From assembly GCF_001544555.2 (NCBI RefSeq), contig NZ_FCOK02000034.1:1-64000 (forward strand): a DNA stretch of 64,000 nucleotides, read 5' to 3'. The DNA comes from Caballeronia udeis. Lineage in GTDB: Bacteria > Pseudomonadota > Gammaproteobacteria > Burkholderiales > Burkholderiaceae. Numbering within the stretch: the first letter of the stretch is position 1; each line of letters starts with the position of its first letter. Both the position numbers and the translations under genes were made by a program. Positions 34,183-44,531 of the stretch are shown piece by piece. The notes beneath the pieces are model-generated. The model saw only the letters and a list, made by a program, of their open reading frames with translations, was not told the origin of the DNA and made no database searches.

Positions 34183-35967
34183 TCATTGTGAGCCGGCATT
34201 GGGCGTTTGCGCCGTACCGGCACTATAAAAACGCACGAGATCGCCCTTGAGCGAATGGAGGGCTGCATCGTCGAGATAGATCATGTGGCCCGTCGGATAA
34301 TACGTGCGCTGCACATTCGCCCGCAGCGTCGGGTCCAGTCCCATATGCGCCAGATCGTATTCGGTCTGGAAGAACGGTGTTGCCAGATCGAAATAGCCGT
34401 TGAGCGACAGCACGCGCAAGCGGGGATTCTGCCGCATCGCCTCAGCCAGGTCAGCTGCCGCATAGGGCAGCATAAGCTGCTCCCCCCACCACTCGCGATG
34501 TTTCCAGTTCCATTGCTTTAGCGCTTCGTCGTTGAATACACGATACGTATCCTTCGCGTCGAAGTGCAGGTCTTGCGCCAGATGCTCGTGCAACGCTGCA
34601 TCGAAGGCGCTCGACACGCTGGTCACCGACGGATCGTAGTCGGGGCGTCCGTCGGCGTCATCGAAGTCAATACCCTCGAAGCGCGCATCGTAGCGGCCCA
34701 CGGTGCGCGATTCGTCTCTCAGCAGTTGCTTGCGAAACCGCGACGGCCAGATTTGCAGCCGCGTCTGCTTGACGTAATTCACATCAAGGCCGGTGTAATG
34801 CGCCACACGTGCGGCGATTGCGTCGCGCTCCGAATCGGGCAGTGAGTCCCCCGCCGCTAACGCTTGCGCGTAGGGGCCGGAAGCGAACGCGCGGACCTCA
34901 TCGAGGAACGCCGGCAAGCTTGGCGGTTTGGGCGTGATCTTGTCGTGATACCAGGCAATAGCTGCATAGGTCGGCAAGTAGCTCTCCGCCTCCAGATCCG
35001 TTCCCTCCGCGTGCGCGCCCGAGTTGAGGACGGAGGACATCAACACGACCCCGTTCAATGCAATATTGCTCTGGCTCAGACGATACGCAAGCATGGCGGC
35101 GCGCGCCGTTCCATACGATTCCCCAAGCAGGTACTTCGGCGAATTCCAGCGCTGGTTCACGCTCAGGTAGCGCTCGATAAAGTGTTCGAACGCATCCAGG
35201 TCTTCATCTACGCCCCAGAAGCGCTTCCCGGTTGCGTGGCCCACGATTCTCGAGAAGCCTGCACCGGGTGCATCGATGAAGACCAGGTCGGTGGTGTCGA
35301 GCAGGCTGTCCGGATTGTCCGCAAGCACATAGGGCGCCGGCGCCGTGATGGCCGGACTCGACGTATGGGCACGCTTGGGTCCGAACGATCCCATCAACAG
35401 AAAGACGCTGCCCGCGCCCGGGCCGCCGTTAAAAAGAAACGTGATGGGACGCGTGGCGGTGTTTTTCGTATTCGCGGTGTAGGCGACATAAAAGACGCTG
35501 GCCTCGGCCTGGTCCGCGTTGTTGCGCAAAAGCAGATTGCCGGCCGTTGCCGTGTAGTCGATCTTGCGGCCGTCGAGCCGGATCGAATGTTGCGTGACCG
35601 ACTTGGTTTCCGGCGGGACCGGTATCAGGGTGTCGGCTTTCGTTTCGCTGGCGGCGTCGCTGGCCGCTGCCGCCGTTCGCGCGGCGTTTGCGCGGTTGCG
35701 GCGAGCAGGGTTGACGTTCGCGTCGGACGCGGCGACGGCGTTCGCTTGGGTGACGGGGTTTGTCTCGTCCGGGCGCACGCGTGTGCCGCCAGGCGATGAG
35801 GCGGGCGGTTCCTGCATGTCGACGGGCGCAGCTGGGGTGTCAGCGGGTGCCGCGCTGGTTTCCTGAGCCATGACGGCGGCCGGACCGCCGGCGAGGCCAA
35901 GCACGATCAGACTGCTCATCAGACCGCTTATCAGGCTGCTGACTACTGGGTAGAAACAAGCGCGCAT
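34183..35967 (-). CDS. Secreted serine carboxypeptidase (peptidase S10)
   Basis: About 594 residues. An N-terminal signal (SLISGLMSSLIVLGLAGGPAAVMA) precedes an Ala/Pro-rich low-complexity linker of about 80 residues, then an S10 catalytic domain. NGGPGAGS forms the oxyanion hole, the nucleophile Ser is in LLGESYGTARA (about residue 284), the Asp is in NGYFDLATP, and the His in YPTGHMIYLD. The family cleaves C-terminal residues from peptides at acid pH in the periplasm or outside. I took ATG 35967; the frame is open to 36024 and the ribosome site is weak. It stands alone, converging on the Lrp gene. Confidence 0.9.
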   Translation of the reverse strand: MRACFYPVVSSLISGLMSSLIVLGLAGGPAAVMAQETSAAPADTPAAPVDMQEPPASSPGGTRVRPDETNPVTQANAVAASDANVNPARRNRANAARTAAAASDAASETKADTLIPVPPETKSVTQHSIRLDGRKIDYTATAGNLLLRNNADQAEASVFYVAYTANTKNTATRPITFLFNGGPGAGSVFLLMGSFGPKRAHTSSPAITAPAPYVLADNPDSLLDTTDLVFIDAPGAGFSRIVGHATGKRFWGVDEDLDAFEHFIERYLSVNQRWNSPKYLLGESYGTARAAMLAYRLSQSNIALNGVVLMSSVLNSGAHAEGTDLEAESYLPTYAAIAWYHDKITPKPPSLPAFLDEVRAFASGPYAQALAAGDSLPDSERDAIAARVAHYTGLDVNYVKQTRLQIWPSRFRKQLLRDESRTVGRYDARFEGIDFDDADGRPDYDPSVTSVSSAFDAALHEHLAQDLHFDAKDTYRVFNDEALKQWNWKHREWWGEQLMLPYAAADLAEAMRQNPRLRVLSLNGYFDLATPFFQTEYDLAHMGLDPTLRANVQRTYYPTGHMIYLDDAALHSLKGDLVRFYSAGTAQTPNAGSQ

Positions 35968-36366
35968 CTGGGTCCCGGCTGTTTTTGTTTTCTGTAGGTG
36001 CTGGCTGGATTCTCGATAAGCCAACCCGTCCAGTCAATAACATTGTTGTCATCGGAGTGACGACGCGGGATCCGTCGGCGCGCATGTAAGTATTTCGAAG
36101 CCGTAGTGTCAGCCAAGGTGCTTGGCGGTCACAAACACGACATGAAGCCGTCAGCATTTGAGTTAACCCTTAGCGCGTTACCTCGATGCAGCGGGACGCG
36201 AGATCGATTCGCCGATCCGCTTACGCTTTCCTATACTTGGAACACCAGAGATAACAAACCGCTTTTCGCCTGACAATTAAGCCGGCTTCGGATCGCGCCA
36301 ACAAGCAGACGGACGATCCGTACCGCGGGAGCCAAAGGCTCCCGGCGGCGGCCATCTGGAGGAGAC
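35968..36366. other. Divergent intergenic region before kup copy 2
   Basis: About 400 bases with the promoters of the S10 peptidase and kup. Near the kup start CGGGAGCC-AAA-GGCTCCCG (36326-36344) forms a perfect 8-bp hairpin in the leader, about 20 nt ahead of the ATG. No gene is seen. Confidence 0.45.
36326..36344 (+). promoter_or_regulatory. Leader hairpin before kup copy 2
   Basis: CGGGAGCC and GGCTCCCG pair around an AAA loop, ending 22 nt before the kup ATG and just ahead of its GGAGGAG ribosome site. It may affect translation; no T-run follows, so it is not a terminator. Confidence 0.35.
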
Positions 36367-38298
36367 ATGGGACTACATGCACCCGCTGCAACCGGCGCTG
36401 AGAACGTCGGCGAGCCCCAGCCGCACCGGCCGGCAGTATATGGCCTGGCGCTGGCTGCCCTTGGCGTGGTTTATGGCGACATAGGCACGAGTCCGCTGTA
36501 CACCCTGCAGACAGTCTTCGATCCCGCCAACGGGTTGAAGCTGGAACCGGCCAATGTGATCGGCATTGTCTCGCTGATCTTCTGGTCGCTGACGGTGGTC
36601 GTTTCGCTCAAGTACGTGACGCTCATCCTGCGTGCGAACAACCACGGCGAGGGCGGGATCATGGCGCTGCTGGCGCTTGCCGCGTCGTCGGTGGCGAGTC
36701 GTCCGCGACTCCGTCATGTCCTGCTGGCCGTCGGTGTGATGGGCGCGGCGCTGTTTTACGGCGATGGCGTGATTACGCCCGCCATCTCGGTGCTGAGTGC
36801 CGTTGAAGGGTTGCAGGTCGCAACGCCGCTGCTCAAGCCCTATGTCATCCCCATTACGCTGGCCGCGCTGATCACGTTGTTCATGATGCAAAAGCACGGG
36901 ACGTCCGGCATTGGCGCGGTGTTCGGGCCGATCATGGTGGTGTGGTTCATTGTGCTGGCCGGGGCGGGGCTCATTCAGATCATGAATGCGCCGCATATCC
37001 TGGTCTCGCTCAATCCGCTCGCGGGGCTGGCATTCTGCCTGCATCACCGGTGGTTGGCGTTCGTTGCGCTGGGGGCCGTCGTGCTCTCGCTGACCGGGGC
37101 GGAGGCGCTATATGCCGACATGGGGCATTTCGGCACGCAGCCGATCCGGCTCACGTGGTTCGGCCTGGTATTCCCGGCGCTCGCATTGAATTACCTGGGT
37201 CAGGGCGCGCTGTTGCTGGCCGATCCGTCCGCCGTGCAAAATCCGTTTTATCGATTGTTCCCGGTATGGTCGCTTTATCCCATGGTGGTGTTGTCGACGA
37301 TAGCCACGGTGATCGCCTCGCAAGCCGTGATTTCAGGCACCTATTCGATGACCAAGCAGGCCATGCAACTAGGCTTCCTGCCGCGTATGAACGTGGTGTA
37401 CACGTCGGCGAAGGAGATAGGGCAGATCTACGTTCCGGGCATCAACTGGACCTTGCTGGTCGCCGTGGTGGCGGCGGTGATCGGCTTCGGTTCATCGACT
37501 GCACTGGGGTCGGCCTACGGTATTGCCGTTACCGGCACCATGCTCATCACGACCATGCTCACGTTTTTCGTGGTGCGTTATGCGTGGCATTACAACTGGT
37601 TTCTGTGCGTGGGTGCCACGGTATTTTTCTTTGTGATCGACGCTACATTCTTCTCGGCCAATCTGCTCAAGATCACGCAGGGCGGCTGGTTCCCGCTCGC
37701 TATCGGGTTGCTCATGTTTGCCGTCATGACCACCTGGGGACGTGGATGGGAAATCATGCTGGGGGAAGCCAAGGTACGGGCCGGGACTACACCGCTGAAG
37801 CCGTTCCTTGAAGGGCTGCTGGCGCGCTCGCCGGTGCGGGTCAGCGGGACGGCGATTTTCCTCTCGCCCGATCCCAATGGCGTGCCGCATGCGCTCCTGA
37901 ACAACCTCATGCATAACCAGGTACTGCACCGGCGAGTGGTGTTCCTGACGGTGGCGAACAAGGAGGTTCCGTGGGTTCCGGAGCGCCAGCGGGTGTCGGT
38001 GCGATTGCTGTGCAGCGACTGCTATCACATCACGATCTCATACGGCTTCAAGGACGAGGTCAACTTGCCGCGCGCCCTTGAAGCATGCAAGGCACACGGC
38101 CTTGTGTTCGAGCAGTCGGAGACGTCCTACTTCCTGAGCCGAGCGACCGTGATACCCAAGCAAGAGAGGGAACGGTGCATGGCGCTGTGGCGAGAGCGAT
38201 TGTTCGGCGTGATGCTCCACAACGTCGGCAACGTTTCTGCGTATCTCAAGTTGCCGACTAACCGCGTGGTTGAATTCGGATCAAAGGTGGAGATTTAA
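36367..38298 (+). CDS. kup: Kup potassium transporter (copy 2)
   Basis: A 643-residue K+ symporter with all Kup hallmarks: LGVVYGDIGTSPLYTLQTVFD, NHGEGGIMALLALA, YGDGVITPAISVLSAVEG, MQKHGTSGIG, LTGAEALYADMGHFGTQPIRLTW, and the soluble tail with SYFLSRATVIP and NRVVEFGSKVEI. GGAGGAG precedes the ATG. It has YGDG where copy 1 has YGDS in the helix-3 motif, and many substitutions in the tail, so the two probably differ in affinity or regulation. It is monocistronic and ends at a strong hairpin. Confidence 0.95.
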   Translation: MGLHAPAATGAENVGEPQPHRPAVYGLALAALGVVYGDIGTSPLYTLQTVFDPANGLKLEPANVIGIVSLIFWSLTVVVSLKYVTLILRANNHGEGGIMALLALAASSVASRPRLRHVLLAVGVMGAALFYGDGVITPAISVLSAVEGLQVATPLLKPYVIPITLAALITLFMMQKHGTSGIGAVFGPIMVVWFIVLAGAGLIQIMNAPHILVSLNPLAGLAFCLHHRWLAFVALGAVVLSLTGAEALYADMGHFGTQPIRLTWFGLVFPALALNYLGQGALLLADPSAVQNPFYRLFPVWSLYPMVVLSTIATVIASQAVISGTYSMTKQAMQLGFLPRMNVVYTSAKEIGQIYVPGINWTLLVAVVAAVIGFGSSTALGSAYGIAVTGTMLITTMLTFFVVRYAWHYNWFLCVGATVFFFVIDATFFSANLLKITQGGWFPLAIGLLMFAVMTTWGRGWEIMLGEAKVRAGTTPLKPFLEGLLARSPVRVSGTAIFLSPDPNGVPHALLNNLMHNQVLHRRVVFLTVANKEVPWVPERQRVSVRLLCSDCYHITISYGFKDEVNLPRALEACKAHGLVFEQSETSYFLSRATVIPKQERERCMALWRERLFGVMLHNVGNVSAYLKLPTNRVVEFGSKVEI

Positions 38299-38317
38299 GG
38301 TTCGGATGCTTAATTAT

Positions 38318-38354
38318 CTGCTGGCCGCCTCGCAAACAGCGAGGCGGCCAGCAG
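38318..38354. terminator. Perfect 16-bp hairpin between kup copy 2 and 5-oxoprolinase
   Basis: CTGCTGGCCGCCTCGC (38318-38333) pairs without mismatch with 38339-38354 across an AAACA loop. It sits between two convergent stop codons, 20 nt and 4 nt away. T-runs are absent, but the stem is very stable, so it probably stops transcription from both sides. Confidence 0.7.
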
Positions 38355-38357
38355 ACT

Positions 38358-41300
38358 TCACCGCTCTTCGCCGTAGCCACCACCACCTGGCGTCTGGATG
38401 ACAAAGACATCGTCGGGATTCATCTGCGCCTGATGGTGCGCGCCGAAGGTTTCATGCCCGGTCCCGCCCGCTCGTTCGACCCAGTTCACCCCGAGCGCAC
38501 CCGGCTTGCCGCCCGCGAGTCCGAACGGTGCGACACGACGCCGGTTGGACAGGATCACGGCGGTCATGGGCGCGAGGAAACGTACCCGCCGTTCGGTGCC
38601 GTCGCCGCCCGCATGCAGCCCCGCACCACCGCTGCCGCGCCGGATGCGGAAGTCGTCCAGACGTACCGGAAAGCGCCACTCGAGCACCTCCGGGTCGGTC
38701 AGGCGCGAGTTCGTCATGTGCGTCTGGACCGCGCTGCAACCATCAAATACGGGGCCGGCGCCTGCGCCGCCGCAGATGGTCTCGTAGTACTGGAACTGCT
38801 CGTTGCCGAAGGTGAAGTTGTTCATCGTGCCCTGTGCCCCGGCCATTACGCCGAGCGCACCGTAGAGGGCGTCGGTGACGACCTGCGAGGTCTCGACATT
38901 GCCCGCCACCACCGCTGCCGGATAGTGCGGGTTGAGCATCGATCCCGCCGGAATGCGGATCTCCAGCGGCTTCAGGCAGCCGGCATTAAGCGGGATATCG
39001 TCGTCTACCAGCGTGCGGAACACATACAGCACCGCTGCCTTGCAGATCGCCGATGGCGCGTTGTAGTTGTTCGGCTGCTGCGCGCTCGTGCCCTCGAAGT
39101 CGATCACGGCCGATCGCGTTTCGTGGTTGATCGATACCGCCACCACGATCTTCGCGCCGTCGTCGAGCGCATATTCGAAGCGGCCGTCCTTCAATACCGA
39201 AAGCGTCCGCCGCACGACTTCTTCCGCGTTGTCCTGCACGTGCCGCATATAAGCGCGCACGACATCCAGGCCGAACTGCCCGCACATGCGTTCAAGCTCC
39301 TGCGCGCCCTTCGTGCAGGCGGCGACTTGCGCGCGCAGGTCGGCCAGGTTCTGCTCGACGTTGCGCACCGGATACGGGCCGGAGGTCAGCAGGCCGCGTA
39401 TTTCATGGTCGAGAAAACGCCCTTGCGCCACGAGTTGAATGTTGTCGAGCAACACGCCTTCCTGGTCCACGTGCGTGGAGTCGGGCGGCATGGAGCCGGG
39501 CGTGATGCCGCCGATATCCGCATGATGTCCGCGCGCCGCCACATAGAATGTCGGCGTGGGACTGGCATCGACGAACACCGGCATGATGACGGTCACGTCC
39601 GGCAGATGCGTGCCGCCCGCGTACGGCGCATTGAGGACGTAGACATCGCCGGCTTGCATGGTGCCCGCACGCCGGTCGATGATCGTTTGCACGCTTTCGC
39701 CCATCGATCCAAGATGCACCGGCATATGCGGCGCGTTGGCGATCAGGTTGCCGCCGGTGTCGAAGAGCGCGCACGAAAAGTCGAGACGTTCCTTGATATT
39801 CACCGAGTACGACGTGTTCGCCAGCGTCACGCCCATCTGTTCGGCAATCGACATGAACAGGTTGTTGAACACCTCAAGCAGCACAGGGTCCGCTTGCGTA
39901 CCGGCAGCATGACGATTGACGAGCGCGGTCGTGCGTTCAACCACGAGATGGTTGTGCCTGCTCACCACGACTTGCCAGCCCGGTTCGACCACCGTTGTCC
40001 CGGTGCGCTCGTTGACGATCGCCGGGCCGTCGATACGCGCGCCGGGCGCCAGTGCATCGCGATCGAAGACAGGGGTATCGCGCCACTCGCCGCCCGAGAA
40101 AATGCGCGTGGTCGCAAGCGCTTCCGGATTCACCGATGCCTGCTCGGCCAGCGGCCATTGTTCGTCTTCAGCGTCCTGCGTGCGGCCGATAGCTTCGACC
40201 GCGACGGCTTCGATGATCAGCGTCTTGTTTGGCATGAGAAAGCCATAACGCGCGCGATACAAGCGCTCGAACGTGTCCGTGATCTTCGCCGCTTCCGTCG
40301 AGAAGTCGATTTCGAGCGCAGTGTCCGTGCCGTCGTATTTGATATGCAGCGTGCGCCGCAACGCGATGTTGCCGACAGGAATGCGTTGCTCGGCGACTTC
40401 GTTTCGCGCTGCCGTTTCAAGCGGTTCGAACGTGTGATCGCAAGCGGTGAGCGCTGCGCGGTCGAGCGGCGTTTCAAGCGCCTGTTGCCGCAGTGCGCGG
40501 ACATCGGCGAGACCCATGCCGTACGCCGACAGCACGCCCGCCAGCGGATGGATGAACACACGGGTCATGCCAAGTGCGTCCGCGACCAGGCACGCATGCT
40601 GACCGCCCGCGCCGCCAAAACACGCGAGCGTGTAGTGGGTCACATCGTAGCCGCGCTGTACGGAGATCTGCTTGATCGCGTTCGCCATGTTTTCCACCGC
40701 GATCTTCAGGAACCCTTCCGCAATTTCTTCGGGCGTTCGCGCGACGCCGGTTGCGTCTTCCATTGCCGCCGCCACTTCGGCGAACTTGCGTTGCACGACG
40801 TCGGCGTCGAGCGGCAGGTCGCCGTTCGGCCCGAATACGCGCGGGAACCAGCGCGCGCTGATCTTGCCGGTCATCACGTTGCAGTCCGTCACCGTCAGCG
40901 GGCCGCCGCGCCGGTACGAAGCCGGTCCGGGATTCGCCCCCGCGCTCTGCGGGCCGACGCGAAAACGCGCACCGTCGAAGCTGCAGATCGAACCGCCGCC
41001 CGCTGCGACCGTGTGGATCTTCATCATCGGTGCACGGATGCGAACGCCTGCCACTTCGGTGGCGAACTCGCGCTCGTATTCACCGGCGTAGTGCGTCACG
41101 TCGGTCGATGTACCGCCCATGTCAAAGCCGATGATCTTGTCAAAACCTGCGAGCTTGGACACCTGTGCCGCCCCCACGATGCCGCTGGCCGGTCCCGACA
41201 GGATCGCGTCCTTGCCCTGGAAACGGTGGGCGTCGGTGAGGCCGCCATTGCTCTGCATGAACTGCAGCGGCACCGCGCCGAGGTCGGCTTCAACCTGCCC

Positions 41301-41999
41301 TACGTAACGGCGCAGGATGGGGGAGAGGTATGCATCGACCACCGTGGTGTCGCCGCGCGATACCAGCTTCATCAGCGGGCTGACTTCGTGACTGACCGAG
41401 ATCTGCGCAAAACCAATTTGTTCCGCAAGCTCCTTGAGCTTTTGTTCATGCGCGGTGTAACGGTAGCCATGCATCAGCACGATTGCGCAGGAACGGATGC
41501 CGTTATCGAAGGCGCATTGCAACGCCTGGCGGGCCTGTTCGACGTCGAGTTCCCGCACGACTTCGCCACGCGCGCCAATCCGTTCATCGATCTCGACAAC
41601 TTGCTCGTACAGCAGCGTGGGCAATTCGATCTGCCGCACGAACAGCTTCGGCCGGCTTTGATAGGCGATGCGCAGTGCATCGGCGAAGCCTTTCGTGATC
41701 GCGAGCACCGTTGGCGCCCCCTTGCGTTCAAGCAGCGCGTTGGTCGCGACCGTGGTGCCCATGCGCACGCTGTCGATCAGTTCGGCCGGCACGGCTTCAT
41801 GGCTTGCGATACCCAGTAACTCGCGGATGCCATGCACGGCGGCGTCGCGATATCGCTCGGGGTTCTCCGACAATACCTTGTGCGTGACGATACGGCCGTC
41901 GGGGCGGCGCGCGACGATGTCGGTGAAGGTGCCTCCGCGGTCGATCCAGAATTGCCAGCGGCGGTCGTGAGGGACGGGGGTGGAAACAGCCTGCGTCAT
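38358..41999 (-). CDS. 5-oxoprolinase (ATP-hydrolysing), fused HyuA-HyuB type
   Basis: A 1213-residue cytoplasmic enzyme that opens 5-oxoproline to glutamate with ATP. The HyuA half is residues 12-690 ([87 protein letters not shown]). The HyuB half is residues 705-1205 ([76 protein letters not shown]). This is the domain order and length of OPLAH-type oxoprolinases. Hydantoinase activity is an alternative. It is last in an operon after a YcsI/DUF1445 protein and an MFS carrier, which favours 5-oxoproline as substrate. Confidence 0.92.
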   Translation of the reverse strand: MTQAVSTPVPHDRRWQFWIDRGGTFTDIVARRPDGRIVTHKVLSENPERYRDAAVHGIRELLGIASHEAVPAELIDSVRMGTTVATNALLERKGAPTVLAITKGFADALRIAYQSRPKLFVRQIELPTLLYEQVVEIDERIGARGEVVRELDVEQARQALQCAFDNGIRSCAIVLMHGYRYTAHEQKLKELAEQIGFAQISVSHEVSPLMKLVSRGDTTVVDAYLSPILRRYVGQVEADLGAVPLQFMQSNGGLTDAHRFQGKDAILSGPASGIVGAAQVSKLAGFDKIIGFDMGGTSTDVTHYAGEYEREFATEVAGVRIRAPMMKIHTVAAGGGSICSFDGARFRVGPQSAGANPGPASYRRGGPLTVTDCNVMTGKISARWFPRVFGPNGDLPLDADVVQRKFAEVAAAMEDATGVARTPEEIAEGFLKIAVENMANAIKQISVQRGYDVTHYTLACFGGAGGQHACLVADALGMTRVFIHPLAGVLSAYGMGLADVRALRQQALETPLDRAALTACDHTFEPLETAARNEVAEQRIPVGNIALRRTLHIKYDGTDTALEIDFSTEAAKITDTFERLYRARYGFLMPNKTLIIEAVAVEAIGRTQDAEDEQWPLAEQASVNPEALATTRIFSGGEWRDTPVFDRDALAPGARIDGPAIVNERTGTTVVEPGWQVVVSRHNHLVVERTTALVNRHAAGTQADPVLLEVFNNLFMSIAEQMGVTLANTSYSVNIKERLDFSCALFDTGGNLIANAPHMPVHLGSMGESVQTIIDRRAGTMQAGDVYVLNAPYAGGTHLPDVTVIMPVFVDASPTPTFYVAARGHHADIGGITPGSMPPDSTHVDQEGVLLDNIQLVAQGRFLDHEIRGLLTSGPYPVRNVEQNLADLRAQVAACTKGAQELERMCGQFGLDVVRAYMRHVQDNAEEVVRRTLSVLKDGRFEYALDDGAKIVVAVSINHETRSAVIDFEGTSAQQPNNYNAPSAICKAAVLYVFRTLVDDDIPLNAGCLKPLEIRIPAGSMLNPHYPAAVVAGNVETSQVVTDALYGALGVMAGAQGTMNNFTFGNEQFQYYETICGGAGAGPVFDGCSAVQTHMTNSRLTDPEVLEWRFPVRLDDFRIRRGSGGAGLHAGGDGTERRVRFLAPMTAVILSNRRRVAPFGLAGGKPGALGVNWVERAGGTGHETFGAHHQAQMNPDDVFVIQTPGGGGYGEER

Positions 42000-42026
42000 G
42001 AGAGTGGTCCGATTACAAAGGATAAC

Positions 42027-43331
42027 TTAGGAGGTAAGCCTGGCGCCGCGCGTTTCCGGCAGCGTCAGCGCCGCAAGAATCACTACGCCGTAAGCCGCTG
42101 CCGCGAAGGTCCCAATCGCGATGCCCAGGGACATTTTCTGCGCGACAAAACCGATCAGAAATGGAAACGTGGCGCCGACCGCACGACCGAAGTTGTAGCA
42201 AAAGCCCTGACCGGAACCGCGTATGCGGGTGGGGAACAGTTCGGTCATGAATGCGCCCATGCCGGCAAAGATACCCGATGCAAAAAAGCCGAGCGGAAAG
42301 CCGAGGATCAGAAGCATGGTGTTGCTCATCGGCACACGGGTATAGACCAGCGCGATGACCATGGAAGCCAGCGAGAACACGATGAAGTTTAGCCGCCTGC
42401 CGAAGCGGTCGCTGAGAAATGCACCGCACAGGTACCCCGCATACGATCCGGCGATCACCACGGCGAGATAACCGCCTGTGCCGACCACGCTAAGGTGCTG
42501 CTCGGTCTTCAGGTAGGTCGGCAGCCACGTGGTGATGGCGTAATAGCCGCCTTGCGTGCCGGTCGCGAGAATTGCTGTGCGCAGCGTGGTGAACCAGATG
42601 CCGGGGCCGAAGATTTCGAGGAACGAGCTGCGGTCGTTGCTTTCAAGCTCGCGTTGTTTCTGCTGCTTGTGGACTTCAGGTTCATCGACCAGACGGCGGA
42701 TCAGGATCACGAATGGCGCGGGCAAGATGCCGAGCGCGAACAGTGCCCGCCACGCAATGTCGCCGGGGAGGAACGAAAACACCAGCGTATAGAGACCGGC
42801 GGCGACGGCCCAGCCGATTGCCCAGCCTGCCTGCACCATGCCCACGGCCTTGCCGCGATCGCGCGGCCGGATGACCTCGCCGATCAGCACCGCACCTGCG
42901 GTCCACTCGCCGCCGAAGCCGAAGCCCATCAAGCCACGAGCGACCAGCAACTGCGTGTAGTTCTGGGCGAACGCGCAGACGAGCGTGAAAAACGCAAACC
43001 AGAGGATGGTGATCTGCAGCGTTTTCACGCGGCCGATGCGATCCGACAGAATGCCCGCCACCCAACCGCCCAGTGCTGAGGTCAGCAGCGTTACTGTGCC
43101 GATCAATCCGGCCTCGCCCTTGCTCAAGCCCCAGGTTGCTATCAGCGTAGGGATTACGAAGCTCAGGAACTGCGTGTCCATGGCGTCGAGTCCATAGCCT
43201 ATCTTGCAGCTCCAGAACGCGCGCTTCTCGCTTGGGGTGGTGTGTTTGTACCAGCCGAACATGCCGCTGCTGGCGGGTTCGTCGGGCAGCGCTTCAACCT
43301 GCGTGCTCGCATAGCGTGCTTCAGTAGTCAT
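42027..43331 (-). CDS. MFS transporter (metabolite:H+ symporter type)
   Basis: A 434-residue twelve-helix carrier. The signature loop 2-3 is GGWVAGILSDRIGRVKTLQI. GLMGFGFGGEWTAGAVLIGEVIRPRDRGKAVGMVQAGWAIGWA is the region typical of the aromatic-acid/metabolite:H+ symporter group, and loop 8-9 is CGAFLSDRFGRR. GGAGAGAAC precedes the ATG. It lies 28 nt after the hydro-lyase-like gene and 27 nt before 5-oxoprolinase in one operon, so it probably imports their substrate, such as D-glutamate, 5-oxoproline or a related acid. The substrate is inferred from context only. Confidence 0.92.
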   Translation of the reverse strand: MTTEARYASTQVEALPDEPASSGMFGWYKHTTPSEKRAFWSCKIGYGLDAMDTQFLSFVIPTLIATWGLSKGEAGLIGTVTLLTSALGGWVAGILSDRIGRVKTLQITILWFAFFTLVCAFAQNYTQLLVARGLMGFGFGGEWTAGAVLIGEVIRPRDRGKAVGMVQAGWAIGWAVAAGLYTLVFSFLPGDIAWRALFALGILPAPFVILIRRLVDEPEVHKQQKQRELESNDRSSFLEIFGPGIWFTTLRTAILATGTQGGYYAITTWLPTYLKTEQHLSVVGTGGYLAVVIAGSYAGYLCGAFLSDRFGRRLNFIVFSLASMVIALVYTRVPMSNTMLLILGFPLGFFASGIFAGMGAFMTELFPTRIRGSGQGFCYNFGRAVGATFPFLIGFVAQKMSLGIAIGTFAAAAYGVVILAALTLPETRGARLTS

Positions 43332-43359
43332 GTTCTCTCCAGGGTTCGTGAGCGTGCGC

Positions 43360-44130
43360 TCAGAGCACAGCGAGCGATGAGTTGGGGATGTCGGTCATGA
43401 GCATGTGACCCGGCCGATGCGCAATCGCGAACGGCAACCGGGCGCTTTCGATCGCGCTTTGCGGCGTCACGCCGCACGCCCAGAACACGGGTATCTCATG
43501 TTCGTGAATGGAAACCGGTTGACCGTAGTCGGGCTGCATCAGATCTTCAATACCCAGCACTGCCGGGCTGCCCAGATGCACTGGCGCACCGTGCACGGAA
43601 GGGAACCGGCTCGTGATCTGGACAGCGCGCACCGCATGCGCACCGCTCATGGGACGCATGGAGACGACCAGCCTGCCGCCAAACGGCCCAGCCGCCTGAT
43701 TCGTAATATTCGTGCGGAACATCGGCACATTGACGCCTTCATCCACATGCCGCAACGGGATGCGTTCGCGCGCCAGCATCTGTTCGAATGAAAACGAGCA
43801 CCCTATGGCGAACACCACCAGATCATCGCGCCAGAGTTCGACGATATCGTCGGGTTGCTCGCACAGCACGCCGTCGCGATACACGTTGTAGCCGGGAACG
43901 TCGGTGCGGATATCGAGGTCGCGGCCCAGCGCCGGCACGTTCCACTGGCCCGGTTCGCCTACGCCCAGCAGCGGGCACGCCTTGGGGTTTCGCACGCAAA
44001 AACGCAGGAAATCCTCTGCATAAACGCTTGGGATGATGGCGAGATTGGCTTGCGCGAACTCGCCGCAGTGACCGGCCGTGGGACCGGTAAAACGCTTGCT
44101 GCGGACTTGCTGGCGGAAAAGGTGCGGCAT
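43360..44130 (-). CDS. YcsI/DUF1445 family protein (putative D-glutamate cyclase/hydro-lyase)
   Basis: A 256-residue protein of the DUF1445 family: [91 protein letters not shown], and [17 protein letters not shown] with [15 protein letters not shown] at the end. In vertebrates the related domain is a D-glutamate cyclase making 5-oxo-D-proline, and in Bacillus ycsI sits with the 5-oxoprolinase genes. Here it is the first gene of an operon ending in 5-oxoprolinase. A D-glutamate to 5-oxoproline step is the best guess. The database name 'putative hydro-lyase' is unproven. Confidence 0.88.
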   Translation of the reverse strand: MPHLFRQQVRSKRFTGPTAGHCGEFAQANLAIIPSVYAEDFLRFCVRNPKACPLLGVGEPGQWNVPALGRDLDIRTDVPGYNVYRDGVLCEQPDDIVELWRDDLVVFAIGCSFSFEQMLARERIPLRHVDEGVNVPMFRTNITNQAAGPFGGRLVVSMRPMSGAHAVRAVQITSRFPSVHGAPVHLGSPAVLGIEDLMQPDYGQPVSIHEHEIPVFWACGVTPQSAIESARLPFAIAHRPGHMLMTDIPNSSLAVL

Positions 44131-44531
44131 GGTTCAGGTCCCTCACGAATGCAATGAAATGGCGACGAAACAAGTGACGAGATGCAGGTTAGGGCCGCAA
44201 AAAAAGTGGCGCCAGCGAGTTATTCCGCTCGCATGCGTTAAGATTTTCTTAACGGTTTCGTGCGGGTTTTCACGTAGCGGACTTGGCGCCCGCAGTCGAA
44301 TGAACGGGTGCCGAGCGAGGCTGCAGGCCTTTGTGCACGGTGTTTTAACGCGCGGACGCAGGCGCGCCGAAGCACATGGGCTGCTCAGGAACATCCTGGA
44401 AAAAACATCGATTACGCAGGCGCACTTTTTTGGCGGAGTTAATAATTCCTCCGGGCTGCCGTTAAGCGAAAGAGCGGGCTCGTTCTCCCGCGCCTCTCCT
44501 GACCGCAGTTCCTTTCAACTGGAAAACAAAA
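44131..44531. other. Divergent region, ycsI operon / chemoreceptor
   Basis: About 400 bases. It holds a perfect GTTAAGA-TTT-TCTTAAC inverted repeat (44237-44253), which may be an operator for the ycsI operon, and a sigma-28-like promoter near the chemoreceptor. I see no gene. Confidence 0.45.
44440..44466 (+). promoter_or_regulatory. Candidate sigma-28 (FliA) promoter for the chemoreceptor
   Basis: TTAATAAT (44440-44447) and GCCGTTAA (44459-44466) are separated by 11 nt. The FliA consensus is TAAAGTTT-N11-GCCGATAA. The -10 matches 7 of 8 bases; the -35 is weaker. It lies 65 nt before the MCP start, as expected for a flagellar class 3 gene. Confidence 0.5.

Noticed and set aside
38433-41819. 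A 1128-codon open frame on the plus strand, opposite 5-oxoprolinase
   Set aside because: It is the antisense shadow of a high-GC gene: Arg/His/Asp-rich, no domains, no ribosome site, and it mirrors the codon bias of the real gene.
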